A stretch of DNA of 64,000 bases from CAYVRJ01 sp964453645 (lineage in GTDB: Bacteria > Bacillota > Clostridia > Christensenellales > JAWKQI01). Shown here one piece after another: positions 33,312 through 42,620 of the stretch. The translations under genes were made by a program, and so were the position numbers. The stretch spans positions 248,001-312,000 of the forward strand of contig CAYVRJ010000002.1 in assembly GCA_964453645.1 (NCBI GenBank), read 5' to 3'. Positions within the stretch are counted from its first letter, which is position 1. Every line of letters starts with the position of its first letter. The notes under the pieces are model-generated. The model was not told the DNA's origin. It did no database searches and saw only the letters and a program-made list of their open reading frames with translations.

Positions 33312-35162
33312 ATGAATTTGCATCAAAAAAAATCAGTCTCTACAATATTGAGAATATTTTCAATCTTTTTTGTTATTCTCGTTATTACTATTTTATTTAT
33401 GATTTTTTTAGTACAAATTCCAACATTAAATGCACGTGAAGTTTTTTCTGCCAAAGATGGCATATTAGATGTTCGAAGGTATACCATTGCATCCAGTGCA
33501 CCCCTATATTTGGATTGTGAGTGGGAGTACTTCCCGGAACTGTTTTTGGATGAACAAAGCTATTCCCAAGATGCCATGTCATCTCATGAACTCATTGATT
33601 TACCTATTAGCAGTATTGCTTTGGCATCACAAAAGGGTACCTATCGTTTGTTTTTAAAGACAAGCAGTTTTGATGAAGATTTGGTGTTATATATTCCATA
33701 CATCAACGGAATTAATATTTTCGTCAATGGAAATGTGTTGCACCCTTTAGAGAGTGCGCACAGCGAAATCCAAGGGGGAATTTCTCATTTCCTTTATTAT
33801 TTGGATCACTTAGATCCACAACGAGATATGCAGGAAATTGTGATTTCTCTATCACCTACCCACACCCAGACAACCCTTTATAACCGATCGATCATCATCG
33901 GTTCCATGGGTTCAATTATTGCACTGTTTAATGCAAATACAGCAAACGTTATGCTGTTGTTTGGCATTGTTATATTGATCATATTGAGTGGATTCACCTT
34001 TATGATTCTCATGCCCAATCATAAGTTGATCACGTTAATCACAATATTTGACACCATGCTTATGTTGCGCATTACCTTTGGTTTGAATGAAATATTTGTG
34101 TTTTTGCAAGGTATTTCTCCCATTTTTTACTTTTCCGACCAAACATTACTCTCGTTACAGATATTTTTCCTCATGTGCGGAGGGTTAGTGGGCTCCCTAC
34201 TGGCTCGCCACCTGTTTGATCCGGAGAACAAAATACCAAAGTTTTTAACAGTGCCCCTCCCCTATATTTACGGTTTTTTGGCAATATTCTTTTCAGTTAA
34301 TCTGAACTTGTTTGATCAGTACGGCATACCCTGTATTTTAGCTGTATATCTATATACATTCTTGGTTGTTTTCATGCAATACATTGTATATTGGAAGAGA
34401 GGCATCAACTTCTATTCAATTTTTCAAACAATTAAAACAACCTACATTGGAATTGTGGTATTTGTTGATATATATTTGATGAAGACCAAAGGCGATTTAT
34501 TGTACTTTTCTTTTCTCTACGTTCTTTTCTTTATGGCACATGTATTTATCCGCCTGTACGACAACAATATGAGTTATAAGGCAGTTGAATCTTTAAACGA
34601 AAACCTAGAAAACACCGTTCGGCAGCGCACCGCAGAATTATCCCGTGCTAACAAAGTTTTATCCGAACTTTCCATTCGGGATCCTCTCACCAACGCCTAC
34701 AACCGGCTGCACTTTGAACGTACGATGGAAAAAGCCGTGAATGAGTACGGTTTGCTGTATAATACATTACACATCTGTATGTTTGACTTAGACCACTTTA
34801 AAAGCATCAACGATACATACGGCCACGATGCTGGCGATGAACAATTAAAATATGTTGTTGAAACTATTTTGAAAAACGTGGATACCCGAACCATGCTGGC
34901 TCGGGTGGGCGGCGAAGAGTTTGTGTTGCTGTTTTATGATATTCCCTCTGAGGAAGTGTTGGATTGCGTTGAAAACATTCGCAAAATATTCCAAGAGAAT
35001 TCAAAAGAAGTGCCTGCACGGACAACGGCAAGCTTTGGTTTGGTAAAATATCATACAGAACTGAGTATTAAAGATTTTCTGAAATGGGCAGACAAATGCC
35101 TATATCGAGCCAAGAATACGGGCCGAAACAAAGTTGTTTATAATTTCTTTGCCCGGCCGTAA
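33312..35162 (+). CDS. Membrane diguanylate cyclase with 7TM (7TMR-DISM-like) sensor and GGDEF domain
   Basis: The 616-residue protein has a signal-anchor helix (about 13-34) and an extracytoplasmic domain (about 35-205) that resembles the jelly-roll of 7TMR-DISM proteins. Seven hydrophobic segments (about 210-415) and a coiled coil (about 420-450) follow. The GGDEF domain (about 455-610) has DPLTNAYNRLHFE, FDLDHFKSINDTYGHDAGD and the active-site GGEEF at 533-537. An intact active site predicts c-di-GMP synthesis. The inhibitory RxxD I-site is absent: the equivalent residues read DTRT. The stop is 5 bases from that of the convergent cheW. Confidence 0.92.
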   Translation: MNLHQKKSVSTILRIFSIFFVILVITILFMIFLVQIPTLNAREVFSAKDGILDVRRYTIASSAPLYLDCEWEYFPELFLDEQSYSQDAMSSHELIDLPISSIALASQKGTYRLFLKTSSFDEDLVLYIPYINGINIFVNGNVLHPLESAHSEIQGGISHFLYYLDHLDPQRDMQEIVISLSPTHTQTTLYNRSIIIGSMGSIIALFNANTANVMLLFGIVILIILSGFTFMILMPNHKLITLITIFDTMLMLRITFGLNEIFVFLQGISPIFYFSDQTLLSLQIFFLMCGGLVGSLLARHLFDPENKIPKFLTVPLPYIYGFLAIFFSVNLNLFDQYGIPCILAVYLYTFLVVFMQYIVYWKRGINFYSIFQTIKTTYIGIVVFVDIYLMKTKGDLLYFSFLYVLFFMAHVFIRLYDNNMSYKAVESLNENLENTVRQRTAELSRANKVLSELSIRDPLTNAYNRLHFERTMEKAVNEYGLLYNTLHICMFDLDHFKSINDTYGHDAGDEQLKYVVETILKNVDTRTMLARVGGEEFVLLFYDIPSEEVLDCVENIRKIFQENSKEVPARTTASFGLVKYHTELSIKDFLKWADKCLYRAKNTGRNKVVYNFFARP

Positions 35163-35167
35163 GCACC

Positions 35168-35641
35168 TTATTTAATCATTTTTAAAACACTATCATTATC
35201 ACTTAATACTTTTTCAGAATCAATTAGGAAGGTTACAGTGTCGTTCACCTTGGCAACCCCAAATACACAGTGGCTTGCCGGATTACCATGTAAGTTTGAA
35301 GGTTCTGAAATCTGTGATGGATAAATGTCCACCACTTCATGTACTTCGTCCACTATAATGCCTATATCATTTCCTTTGATTCTTGTAATTACAATACAGG
35401 TTCTGTTGTCATATTGCATTTCAGGTATGTGAAAACGCATGTGCATATCGATGACGGGAATCACTTTATCCCTTAAATTGATGACACCTTTTGCATGTTG
35501 AGGATTTTCGGGAATTTCTGTGATGGGTTTGATGCCCACAATTTCGATGACATCGGTGATACACATTGCATAACTTTGGTTTTCTATTATAAACATAAGA
35601 TATTTTTGTTCAACGTCACTTGCATAAACAGTATTATTCAT
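35168..35641 (-). CDS. cheW: Chemotaxis coupling protein CheW
   Basis: CheW links chemoreceptors to the CheA kinase. The 157-residue product matches the CheW fold, with KYLMFIIENQSYAMCITDVIEIV near 13 (core FIIENQSYAM), the GVINLRDKVIPVIDMHMRF motif near 52 and VDEVHEVVDI near 97. It is not in a che operon: it is the last gene of a unit with an L,D-transpeptidase, a lipoprotein and a cNMP/DUF2225 protein, 30 bases after the latter. Confidence 0.93.
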   Translation of the reverse strand: MNNTVYASDVEQKYLMFIIENQSYAMCITDVIEIVGIKPITEIPENPQHAKGVINLRDKVIPVIDMHMRFHIPEMQYDNRTCIVITRIKGNDIGIIVDEVHEVVDIYPSQISEPSNLHGNPASHCVFGVAKVNDTVTFLIDSEKVLSDNDSVLKMIK

Positions 35642-35671
35642 TCGTACCCCTCATTTGTAAAACTATAAAAA

Positions 35672-37069
35672 TTACTTTTCTTCAGCGAGTTTTGCGTTAA
35701 TAATATCAATTAAATCATCTGCCCGATCTACCAATACCTTTTTTCCCAAGCGATTGGATTTCACTCTAAAAATCCATTTGCGGGATTCTGTGATATTTCC
35801 AACGTTAAAAAACATTCCCGCAGTTGTCATGCAAACACTCTGTTCCTGTTCGGCATTTAAGTTGGATGTGGTATACATTTGCTGTCCAGCATCGGCAGCA
35901 TTCTGACATGCAAATTGATGCATGGCCTTATCACCAATATCTTCATAGAGGTAACTCAAAGCACTCCACAGTCTAAACAAAATAGAATTGGTGTTGGTTT
36001 GAGCTTGTGCACAAAGAATCGCCAAATAATGAATGGCAAAGACATAGTTGATATCCCGTTCATTCTCAAAATCCAGTTGAATACTTGCCTTTGCTGCGGG
36101 CAGCGTATCTTGGGTTTTTGCCTTGAACACAGGCTTGGATGGGTCAAACAATGACGTCAATGTGCTAAAATAACATTTCGGACAAGTCGTAATGCTGTAC
36201 CATTCTAAGGAAAAATCCTTATGATATTTGCGGCCGTCATACCTAGCCGGTTTTGCCTCCACCAACTTCGATTCAAATACTTTTCTGCCCTTAAAGGCGT
36301 GTTGACAATGAGGACAAGTAAAATTTGCTTCAAAGGTGAGCTTGGAATACTCGGGTTGAATAATATCGGGGTATTTTTTATGGCCGTTTGGAAACAGTAT
36401 GGATATATCGTTAATCACTAAAGAGGGCTTGGCGTTAACTAAATACTCTACTTCCTGCTCCCCTTGCTCACTATTCGCTGAATTGTCTAACACTTCGTCG
36501 ATTACATTATCCGGCTGCGAGCCAGCACTTTCCTCTAACTCCACCTTATCTTGACTCTCATCCAATACAGGGTCACCCACTTCATCTGCTTGTTCTGCAT
36601 CACTTGCAAATAAATGCGAAGTACTTCTCTCCACATTCTGGGTTGTATCTTCGCTGGGTGTCGTTTTAGAACTGCTCGGGGTTTCTTGATCAAACACATA
36701 CTGGACAGTATCCCCTAAAAACACCATTGCATCTTTTAATGTAGATTGTAATATTTGAAAAGCAAGTTTTGGAGCTTCAATGGCAATGGTTTCAAAGTTC
36801 TCCTCTGTGACAGTAAAAGCAAAAACATCCGTCTTTGCGCGATAGCGATATACTTCTCTGCCGCAAAACATGGAGTAAACCCCTATGCATCCCCCATTGG
36901 TTACATTGGGCGGAATGCTAGGGCTGATTGGGCCACCAATTATTTGAACCTCACCGTTTAAAATGATATACATCTCGTGGACGCCATGGTTGTTAACGCA
37001 AGAAATTTCCTGGCCAGCAACAAATAATCTTTGTTTTGCAGTGTCCTTTATGAAATTATAACCGCTCAT
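35672..37069 (-). CDS. Cyclic-nucleotide-binding-fold / DUF2225 protein
   Basis: The 465-residue cytoplasmic protein has an N-terminal cNMP-binding-like beta-roll (about 10-125; EMYIILNGEVQIIGG, GGCIGVYSMFCGREVYRYRA with the first part of a phosphate-binding-cassette-like stretch). The canonical RTA residues of cAMP binders are not evident. A long acidic, Ser/Glu/Gln-rich linker (about 130-205) follows, then a DUF2225 domain (about 220-460). The DUF2225 domain has two Cys pairs, FTCPHCQHAF and TTCPKCYFSTL, likely binding zinc, followed by helical TPR-like repeats. The function is unknown. Both neighbours lie within 30 bases. Confidence 0.75.
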   Translation of the reverse strand: MSGYNFIKDTAKQRLFVAGQEISCVNNHGVHEMYIILNGEVQIIGGPISPSIPPNVTNGGCIGVYSMFCGREVYRYRAKTDVFAFTVTEENFETIAIEAPKLAFQILQSTLKDAMVFLGDTVQYVFDQETPSSSKTTPSEDTTQNVERSTSHLFASDAEQADEVGDPVLDESQDKVELEESAGSQPDNVIDEVLDNSANSEQGEQEVEYLVNAKPSLVINDISILFPNGHKKYPDIIQPEYSKLTFEANFTCPHCQHAFKGRKVFESKLVEAKPARYDGRKYHKDFSLEWYSITTCPKCYFSTLTSLFDPSKPVFKAKTQDTLPAAKASIQLDFENERDINYVFAIHYLAILCAQAQTNTNSILFRLWSALSYLYEDIGDKAMHQFACQNAADAGQQMYTTSNLNAEQEQSVCMTTAGMFFNVGNITESRKWIFRVKSNRLGKKVLVDRADDLIDIINAKLAEEK

Positions 37070-37080
37070 AACACTTCCTC

Positions 37081-37848
37081 CTAGGCAACTATTAAAATCT
37101 TCAAAGGCAGAGAAATTACCGTATTGTTCTGTATGTTTTGCAGTTCACTTTTAAAAGCTTCCACAGCATATTCTTTGTCCGGGCCTACGACGATGGACAT
37201 CAATTTCGGATCATTTTGGTGCAGTGCAAACAGATCTTCGCTGTAGTCGCACACAAACACTTCCATATCGTTTCGATCCTCTTGCTTGAGCGATTCGTAA
37301 ACAATCTTACCCAGCTCTGCACTTTCACAAATCACCGCATCAATGGTACCCGCAGGATACTTGCTGAGTAATTTTAAAAAGGTATCCACAGGTGCAACAC
37401 CATCTGACACAAACAAAGTTTCTTTAGGGAAAACCATTCCTTTTTCTACGTAACTTTGATATACTCCATACAAACCCTCTTTCGTTTCAAATACTGCAAT
37501 AAACCGAACGGGGTATTCGTGTGCAGGATATTTGGTTGCACTTTCCATAAATTCAGTATAAAACGCTGATTGGTTGATTGGCTGCACATCAAACTGAATT
37601 TCTTTATCACCCTCTTCGCTGATTAAAAATCCTTCGCTTGCTGCCTGCTGTTCCAAATGTGCGGAAATAGCCTGAAGTCCGCTCACTTTAATGAGTTTGG
37701 GTGGTGCAACTGTGGCTACAGGCTGCTGCGCTGTGGTTTCTGGGGCCACAGGTGTTTCTAGTGTTCCGTCTAAGGCAACTGGAGCTGCACATGCAACAAA
37801 AACAAAAGCCATCAGCAACAATGAAATAATGATGTAAACTTTCTTCAT
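37081..37848 (-). CDS. Uncharacterised lipoprotein, possible periplasmic-binding-like fold
   Basis: The signal peptide ends in FVAC (Cys20), so the protein is probably a lipoprotein on the outer face of the membrane. A Pro/Thr/Ala-rich linker (about 25-50) precedes a 200-residue domain. Its alternating strands and helices (AVICESAELGKIVYESL, MEVFVCDYSEDLFAL, LMSIVVGPDKEYAVEAFKSE) resemble a lobe of a sugar-binding/LacI-type periplasmic protein. I do not recognise the family. The ATG at 37848 has GAGG five bases upstream. It begins 11 bases after the L,D-transpeptidase stop and ends 11 bases before the DUF2225 gene. Confidence 0.7.
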   Translation of the reverse strand: MKKVYIIISLLLMAFVFVACAAPVALDGTLETPVAPETTAQQPVATVAPPKLIKVSGLQAISAHLEQQAASEGFLISEEGDKEIQFDVQPINQSAFYTEFMESATKYPAHEYPVRFIAVFETKEGLYGVYQSYVEKGMVFPKETLFVSDGVAPVDTFLKLLSKYPAGTIDAVICESAELGKIVYESLKQEDRNDMEVFVCDYSEDLFALHQNDPKLMSIVVGPDKEYAVEAFKSELQNIQNNTVISLPLKILIVA

Positions 37849-37859
37849 GAAAACCTCTT

Positions 37860-38900
37860 TCATCGAATGAGCCCCCAACCCTTTACTAATTGTTTGGTTT
37901 GGATATACCCCACTTCACCCCAATATTCGGCTTTTGTCCAATCGGGTTTCATTTCCAACACTTTTACCGTTGTGTGTTGAGGTACTTTTACAACTCTGGT
38001 AGATTTGGCATCCGGTTTTTCATGCATCCAGTTGGTGTCTTTCATGTTGTAAGCACCGTCCGTTGAAGACATGACATTTTTATCGAAGGTAATCTGGGAT
38101 GTCAAGACATACCCCCACTTCTTACCAAATGTTACTTTACACCAAGGGTCACCAATTTGCAGCACTTCCACTTCATCGTTTAGATTCAGTTTCATAATGG
38201 TTTTTCCGGTACTGCCCATCCCCGATCGAATTTGAGCATTATTAAAAATAACCCATGCCTTAGGATTTGGCAGCTCAGGTTCATCATAATAATTTGCCTG
38301 CAAAGCTTTGTATTCATTAAAAGGCATGGAATACTTTAACTTTTTCTTTAATTCTGGATTGCTCTTTTCCCTATCTGACACGTTAATGGTAGTCCCTGGA
38401 GCTGCATTATAATAGAGCCATTTTGCATCTTCCACATACAATCTCACACAGCCGTGAGAAATATTGTTTCCCAAACTTCTGTATGCGCTGCTCTGCAAGG
38501 TGTTGGGGTTTTCACGGTCAAACATAATAGAATGAAAGAAGATGCTGCCCACAATCTGAACCCAATATCTGGCAAATGTTCCCCTGAATTCTGCAAATTC
38601 ACCAAACCGCTCTCTCCCCCCGATTTTCCATATGCCACTTGGCGTGGGCGTGCCCTTGTCTTCGGGATCCTCTGGGTCTAGTTTTGTTCTACCAGTTGTA
38701 ACAATAAAACGCCGTGCAACTTTTGTATATGATCCGGCATCGTCTTTTTCAAAAACAGTACAAATTTGATTATTTAAATCTAACAGAATATAGTACTTTT
38801 CGGGATCCGTATTTTTTAGCTCATCGTATGCAGAAACGGTTAACGTTGAAAAGTATGAGCAAAAAAGCACGATTGCTAAAAGCAATGATATTTTTTTCAA
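37860..38900 (-). CDS. L,D-transpeptidase (YkuD) with two C-terminal SH3-like domains
   Basis: YkuD enzymes form 3-3 cross-links in peptidoglycan or attach proteins to it. The 346-residue product has a Sec signal peptide (about 1-24, cleavage near VSA-YD). The YkuD domain (about 35-175) has the catalytic ISHGCVRLYVEDA motif (Cys151), with HSIMF near 123. Two SH3b repeats follow (about 215-275 and 285-343), likely binding wall. The start is TTG five bases after GGAGGAG. It heads a four-gene unit ending in cheW. Confidence 0.9.
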   Translation of the reverse strand: MKKISLLLAIVLFCSYFSTLTVSAYDELKNTDPEKYYILLDLNNQICTVFEKDDAGSYTKVARRFIVTTGRTKLDPEDPEDKGTPTPSGIWKIGGRERFGEFAEFRGTFARYWVQIVGSIFFHSIMFDRENPNTLQSSAYRSLGNNISHGCVRLYVEDAKWLYYNAAPGTTINVSDREKSNPELKKKLKYSMPFNEYKALQANYYDEPELPNPKAWVIFNNAQIRSGMGSTGKTIMKLNLNDEVEVLQIGDPWCKVTFGKKWGYVLTSQITFDKNVMSSTDGAYNMKDTNWMHEKPDAKSTRVVKVPQHTTVKVLEMKPDWTKAEYWGEVGYIQTKQLVKGWGLIR

Positions 38901-38941
38901 ATTCTCTCCTCCAAAGATGTATAATAACTATAACTACTGAT

Positions 38942-38970
38942 ATTTTACTATTTTTTGAGTGTAATCGCAA
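38942..38970 (-). promoter_or_regulatory. SigA-type promoter of the L,D-transpeptidase-cheW operon
   Basis: On the minus strand TTGCGA (38965-38970), a 17-base spacer and TAAAAT (38942-38947), about 40 bases before the start codon. Confidence 0.65.
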
Positions 38971-39002
38971 GTATTTATCCATATAAATATAAAAGAATTT
39001 TA

Positions 39003-39033
39003 TGACAAAAGATAGCCGGTTTCCCGACTATCT
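39003..39033 (-). terminator. Intrinsic terminator of the hydrogenase operon
   Basis: On the minus strand AGATAGTCGG and CCGGCTATCT form a stem with a GAAA loop (one mismatch), followed by TTTTGTC. It lies 12 bases after the hndD stop. Confidence 0.85.
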
Positions 39034-39045
39034 CTTGTTTTCTGA

Positions 39046-40782
39046 TTATTTATACTTTGGTTTTTGTTCGTAATGTGTGTGGAGTAATTCATGGGACTTA
39101 TGAGAACCGGGTTTACCAAGGTAGTCATCGTACATCTTCATGAGCTCCTTGTTTTCGTGAGACTTGCGCTTATGTTTTGCTTCGTCCTCATCGTACAGAC
39201 CTTTTGCCCGAACCTCTGAGGGGTTCATATTCATTCTCATTTGAGCAGAAACGATGGGCTGACCACCGCCAGTAACGCAACCGCCGGGGCATCCCATCAC
39301 TTCAATAAAGTGATAGTCTGCCTCCCCTGCCTTCACACGCTCCAGCAACGCTTTTGCATTACCCGTTCCGTGGGCAACAGCAACTTTTACATTCAGATCG
39401 CCAATGGCAACAGATGCTTCTTTAACGCCCTCTAACCCGCGCACTGCAACGTAATCGATCTCTTGAATATCTTTGCCGGTGAGCACATCGGCTACTGTCC
39501 GGATTGCCGCTTCCATAACGCCGCCTGTGGCACCAAAGATTACGCCAGCACCTGTGGATTCGCCCATCAACTGATCGAAATCTTCATCGGGAAGTTTGGC
39601 AAAATCAATATTTGCCTGCTTGATCATTTTAGCAAGTTCGCGTACGGTTAAAACGGCATCAACATCAGGATAATTCTTTGTACCCAACTCTTCTCTTGCG
39701 CACTCATATTTTTTTGCTGTGCAAGGCATAATGGAAACCACAAAAATATTCTTGGGATCGATTCCCGCCTTTTCCGCATAGTAGGACTTAATCATTGCGC
39801 CCATCATCTCGTGGGGAGACTTGCAGCTGGACAAATTGGGAATAAACTCGGGGAAGAAGTGCTCACAGTATTTAACCCAGCCGGGAGAGCAGGATGTGAT
39901 CATAGGAAGCACACCTTTGTTCTGAATTCTTTCAATCAGCTCTGTACCCTCTTCCATAATGGTGAGATCTGCGCCGAAGTCAACGTCAAAAACTTTGTCA
40001 ACTCGAAGTGCACGAAGGGCAGCAGCTAACTTGCCTGTAACCCTTGAACCCATGGGCATACCAAATTCTTCGCCCAGCCCCACTCTCACAGCAGGTGCAG
40101 GTTGCACCACCACGTGCAGATCGGGGTTATCAATTGCAGCCCAAACCCTTGTTATTTCGCTCTTCTCAGTGAGAGCGCCAACGGGGCAAGCGGTTATACA
40201 CTGTCCACAGTTGACACAGGGTACATCGGCAAGCTGCTTATTAAACACGGGCTCCACAATGGTTTTAAAACCACGCTTTGTGGCACCAATGGCACCGATT
40301 TTTTGTACATTGTTGCAAACGGCAACACATCTGCGGCAGAGCACACATTTATTGGGGTCACGTACGATGGAATGGGAGGATAAATCCTTTTCGTAGTGGA
40401 TGTTTTCACCCTGATATGTAATTTCTTCTACGCCCAGTTCTTCTGCCAAAGTTTGGAGTTCGCAATTCTTGTTGCGAACGCAAGTCAAGCAGTTTCTGTC
40501 GTGGTTGGAAAGAATCAGTTCCAGATTCGTTTTTCTCGTATCCAGCACCTTTTTGGAATTGGTGATCACTTCCATACCTTCAGCAACGGGCAGTACGCAT
40601 GCAGCTTGCAGTGCGGGCATCCCCTTTACTTCCACCAAACATACGCGGCATGCACCGATGGCATTGATTCCCGACAAATAGCAAAGGGTGGGTATTTTAA
40701 CATTCGCCATCTTTGCCGCCCAAAGGACGGTGGTACCTTCAGGAGCTTGCAAACTTTTGCCGTCTATAGTTAAATTAACCAT
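39046..40782 (-). CDS. hndD: [FeFe] hydrogenase catalytic subunit (electron-bifurcating, HydA/HndD type)
   Basis: The 578-residue catalytic subunit makes or consumes H2. An N-terminal [2Fe-2S] ferredoxin domain has Cys34, Cys45 and Cys48. A His-Cys [4Fe-4S] site is at 94-107 (HDRNCLTC...C), and two [4Fe-4S] clusters at 146-156 and 189-199. The H-cluster domain carries TSCSPGW (296-302), MPCTAKKYE (352-360) and VMGCPGGCVTGGGQP (about 495-509). TSCSPGW rather than TSCCPxW is characteristic of bifurcating, multi-subunit enzymes. It ends the operon and is cytoplasmic. Confidence 0.96.
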   Translation of the reverse strand: MVNLTIDGKSLQAPEGTTVLWAAKMANVKIPTLCYLSGINAIGACRVCLVEVKGMPALQAACVLPVAEGMEVITNSKKVLDTRKTNLELILSNHDRNCLTCVRNKNCELQTLAEELGVEEITYQGENIHYEKDLSSHSIVRDPNKCVLCRRCVAVCNNVQKIGAIGATKRGFKTIVEPVFNKQLADVPCVNCGQCITACPVGALTEKSEITRVWAAIDNPDLHVVVQPAPAVRVGLGEEFGMPMGSRVTGKLAAALRALRVDKVFDVDFGADLTIMEEGTELIERIQNKGVLPMITSCSPGWVKYCEHFFPEFIPNLSSCKSPHEMMGAMIKSYYAEKAGIDPKNIFVVSIMPCTAKKYECAREELGTKNYPDVDAVLTVRELAKMIKQANIDFAKLPDEDFDQLMGESTGAGVIFGATGGVMEAAIRTVADVLTGKDIQEIDYVAVRGLEGVKEASVAIGDLNVKVAVAHGTGNAKALLERVKAGEADYHFIEVMGCPGGCVTGGGQPIVSAQMRMNMNPSEVRAKGLYDEDEAKHKRKSHENKELMKMYDDYLGKPGSHKSHELLHTHYEQKPKYK

Positions 40783-40794
40783 TTTCTTATCTCC

Positions 40795-42591
40795 TTATTT
40801 CTTTTCGATTGCTTTAAACTTACACTTATCCACACAAGCGCCACATTTGATACACTTCGCAGGATCAATGGTGAAAGGTTTTTTCACTTCGCCGCTGATT
40901 GCGTTTACTGGGCAAACCCTGGAACAAGCGCTGCAACCAATACATTTATCCGCAATAATGCTGTATGTCAGCAGTTTCTGGCAGTGACCAGCGGGACATT
41001 TCTTATCTTTGATGTGTGCCTCGTATTCATCTCTAAAGTAACGAATGGTGGAGAGCACAGGATTTGGAGCAGTTTTGCCAAGGCCGCACAGGGCACCTTC
41101 TTTAATGCTCTCACCCAACGCTTCCAGCTTTTCGATATCACCTTCTTCGCCCTTGCCTTCAACAATGCGTTCCAGTATCTCTAACATTCTTCTGGTTCCG
41201 ATGCGGCAGGGAGGACATTTTCCGCAGGACTCATCCACAGTGAAGTCCAGGAAGAACCGCGCTACGTCCACCATACAGTTGTCTTCGTCCATAACGATCA
41301 GTCCACCCGAGCCCATCATGGAGCCGATTTGCAGAAGGGAGTCGTAATCGATGGGTGTATCTAAGTGAGAAGAGGGAATACATCCGCCAGAGGGGCCACC
41401 CGTCTGTGCTGCCTTAAACTTTTTGCCGTTGGGAATACCACCGCCGATGTCGAATAAAATTTCACGCAGGGTTGTACCCATGGGAATTTCAACAAGACCG
41501 GTATTGATAATCTTGCCGCCCAAGGCAAACACTTTTGTTCCAGGGCTCTTTTCTGTACCCATGGCAGTGAACCATTCAGCACCGTTTAAGACGATTTGGG
41601 GTATATTTGCAAATGTTTCAACGTTGTTAATGATGGTGGGTTTGCCAAAAAGGCCTTTGTTGGCCGGGAACGGGGGCTTTGGCCTTGGTTCGCCTCTGAA
41701 TCCTTCGATAGAAGCGATGAGGGCTGTTTCTTCTCCGCAAACGAATGCACCGGCACCCAAGCGAATTTCCATATCAAAATTAAACCCTGTGCCAAAAATA
41801 TCTTCACCCAACAGGCCGTATTCTCTGGCCTGGCAGATGGCAATGCTCAACCGTTTGACAGCAATGGGGTACTCTGCCCGGATGTACACATAACCCATGT
41901 CCGCACCAATGGCATAACCTGCAATAGCCATCGCTTCGATGACCGCATGGGGATCCCCTTCCAAAACGGAACGATCCATAAACGCACCGGGGTCACCCTC
42001 GTCTGCATTACAAATGACATATTTTTGATCGGACTGGTTGGCCGCACAAAACTGCCACTTTCTGCCCGTGGGGAATCCGCCGCCGCCTCTGCCCCGCAGG
42101 CCGGATTTGGAGACTAAATCGATTACTTCCTGGGGTTTCATTTCGGTGAGCACTTGGCCCAACGCCTTATATCCGTCGAATGCGATATATTCTTCGATGT
42201 CCTCGGGATCCACAACACCGCAATTTTTCAGAGCAATACGCTTTTGCTTTTTATAAAACGCAATGTTATTGAGAGATTTTTCAATATCGGTATCGTTTTC
42301 ATCGTCTTTATGTAACAGTCTTGCAACGATTCTGCCCTTTAATAGGTGTTCCGAAACGATTTCAGAAACGTCTTCGGCCGTCACCCGGCTATAGAAGGAA
42401 CCCTCGGGATATATGATAACAATAGGACCTGCTTCGCACAGACCAAAACAACCTGTCCGAACAATTTTCACTTCGTTTTCCAGTTTGCTCTTTGCAATTT
42501 CCTGCTCAAACTGATCTATGAGAGTGAGTGAACCGGAGGATGTACAGCCTGTACCGCCGCAAATCATTACGTGTGAACGATAGGTTTGCAT
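40795..42591 (-). CDS. hndC: NADH-binding diaphorase subunit of bifurcating hydrogenase (NuoF-like, HydB/HndC)
   Basis: The 598-residue flavoprotein passes electrons between NAD(P)H, ferredoxin and the hydrogenase. The N-terminal thioredoxin-like [2Fe-2S] domain has ICGGTGCTSSG near 12 and TGCFGLC near 47. The NuoF domain has GLRGRGGGGFPTGRKW (NADH/FMN loop) near 165 and GAGAYVCGEE-type GAGAFVCGEETALI near 280. The SLBB region is followed by ESCGKCPPCRIGTRRM with the cluster Cys near 462. Two [4Fe-4S] ferredoxin motifs lie at the C-terminus (CIGCSACSRVCP, CIKCGACVDKC). Confidence 0.95.
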   Translation of the reverse strand: MQTYRSHVMICGGTGCTSSGSLTLIDQFEQEIAKSKLENEVKIVRTGCFGLCEAGPIVIIYPEGSFYSRVTAEDVSEIVSEHLLKGRIVARLLHKDDENDTDIEKSLNNIAFYKKQKRIALKNCGVVDPEDIEEYIAFDGYKALGQVLTEMKPQEVIDLVSKSGLRGRGGGGFPTGRKWQFCAANQSDQKYVICNADEGDPGAFMDRSVLEGDPHAVIEAMAIAGYAIGADMGYVYIRAEYPIAVKRLSIAICQAREYGLLGEDIFGTGFNFDMEIRLGAGAFVCGEETALIASIEGFRGEPRPKPPFPANKGLFGKPTIINNVETFANIPQIVLNGAEWFTAMGTEKSPGTKVFALGGKIINTGLVEIPMGTTLREILFDIGGGIPNGKKFKAAQTGGPSGGCIPSSHLDTPIDYDSLLQIGSMMGSGGLIVMDEDNCMVDVARFFLDFTVDESCGKCPPCRIGTRRMLEILERIVEGKGEEGDIEKLEALGESIKEGALCGLGKTAPNPVLSTIRYFRDEYEAHIKDKKCPAGHCQKLLTYSIIADKCIGCSACSRVCPVNAISGEVKKPFTIDPAKCIKCGACVDKCKFKAIEKK

Positions 42592-42620
42592 AAAATTATC
42601 TCCATTCTTTATATAAATAT

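Noticed and set aside
41596..42117. 173-codon open frame antisense to hndC
   Set aside because: Shadow of a strongly conserved NuoF-like gene; the translation is not protein-like and has no promoter.
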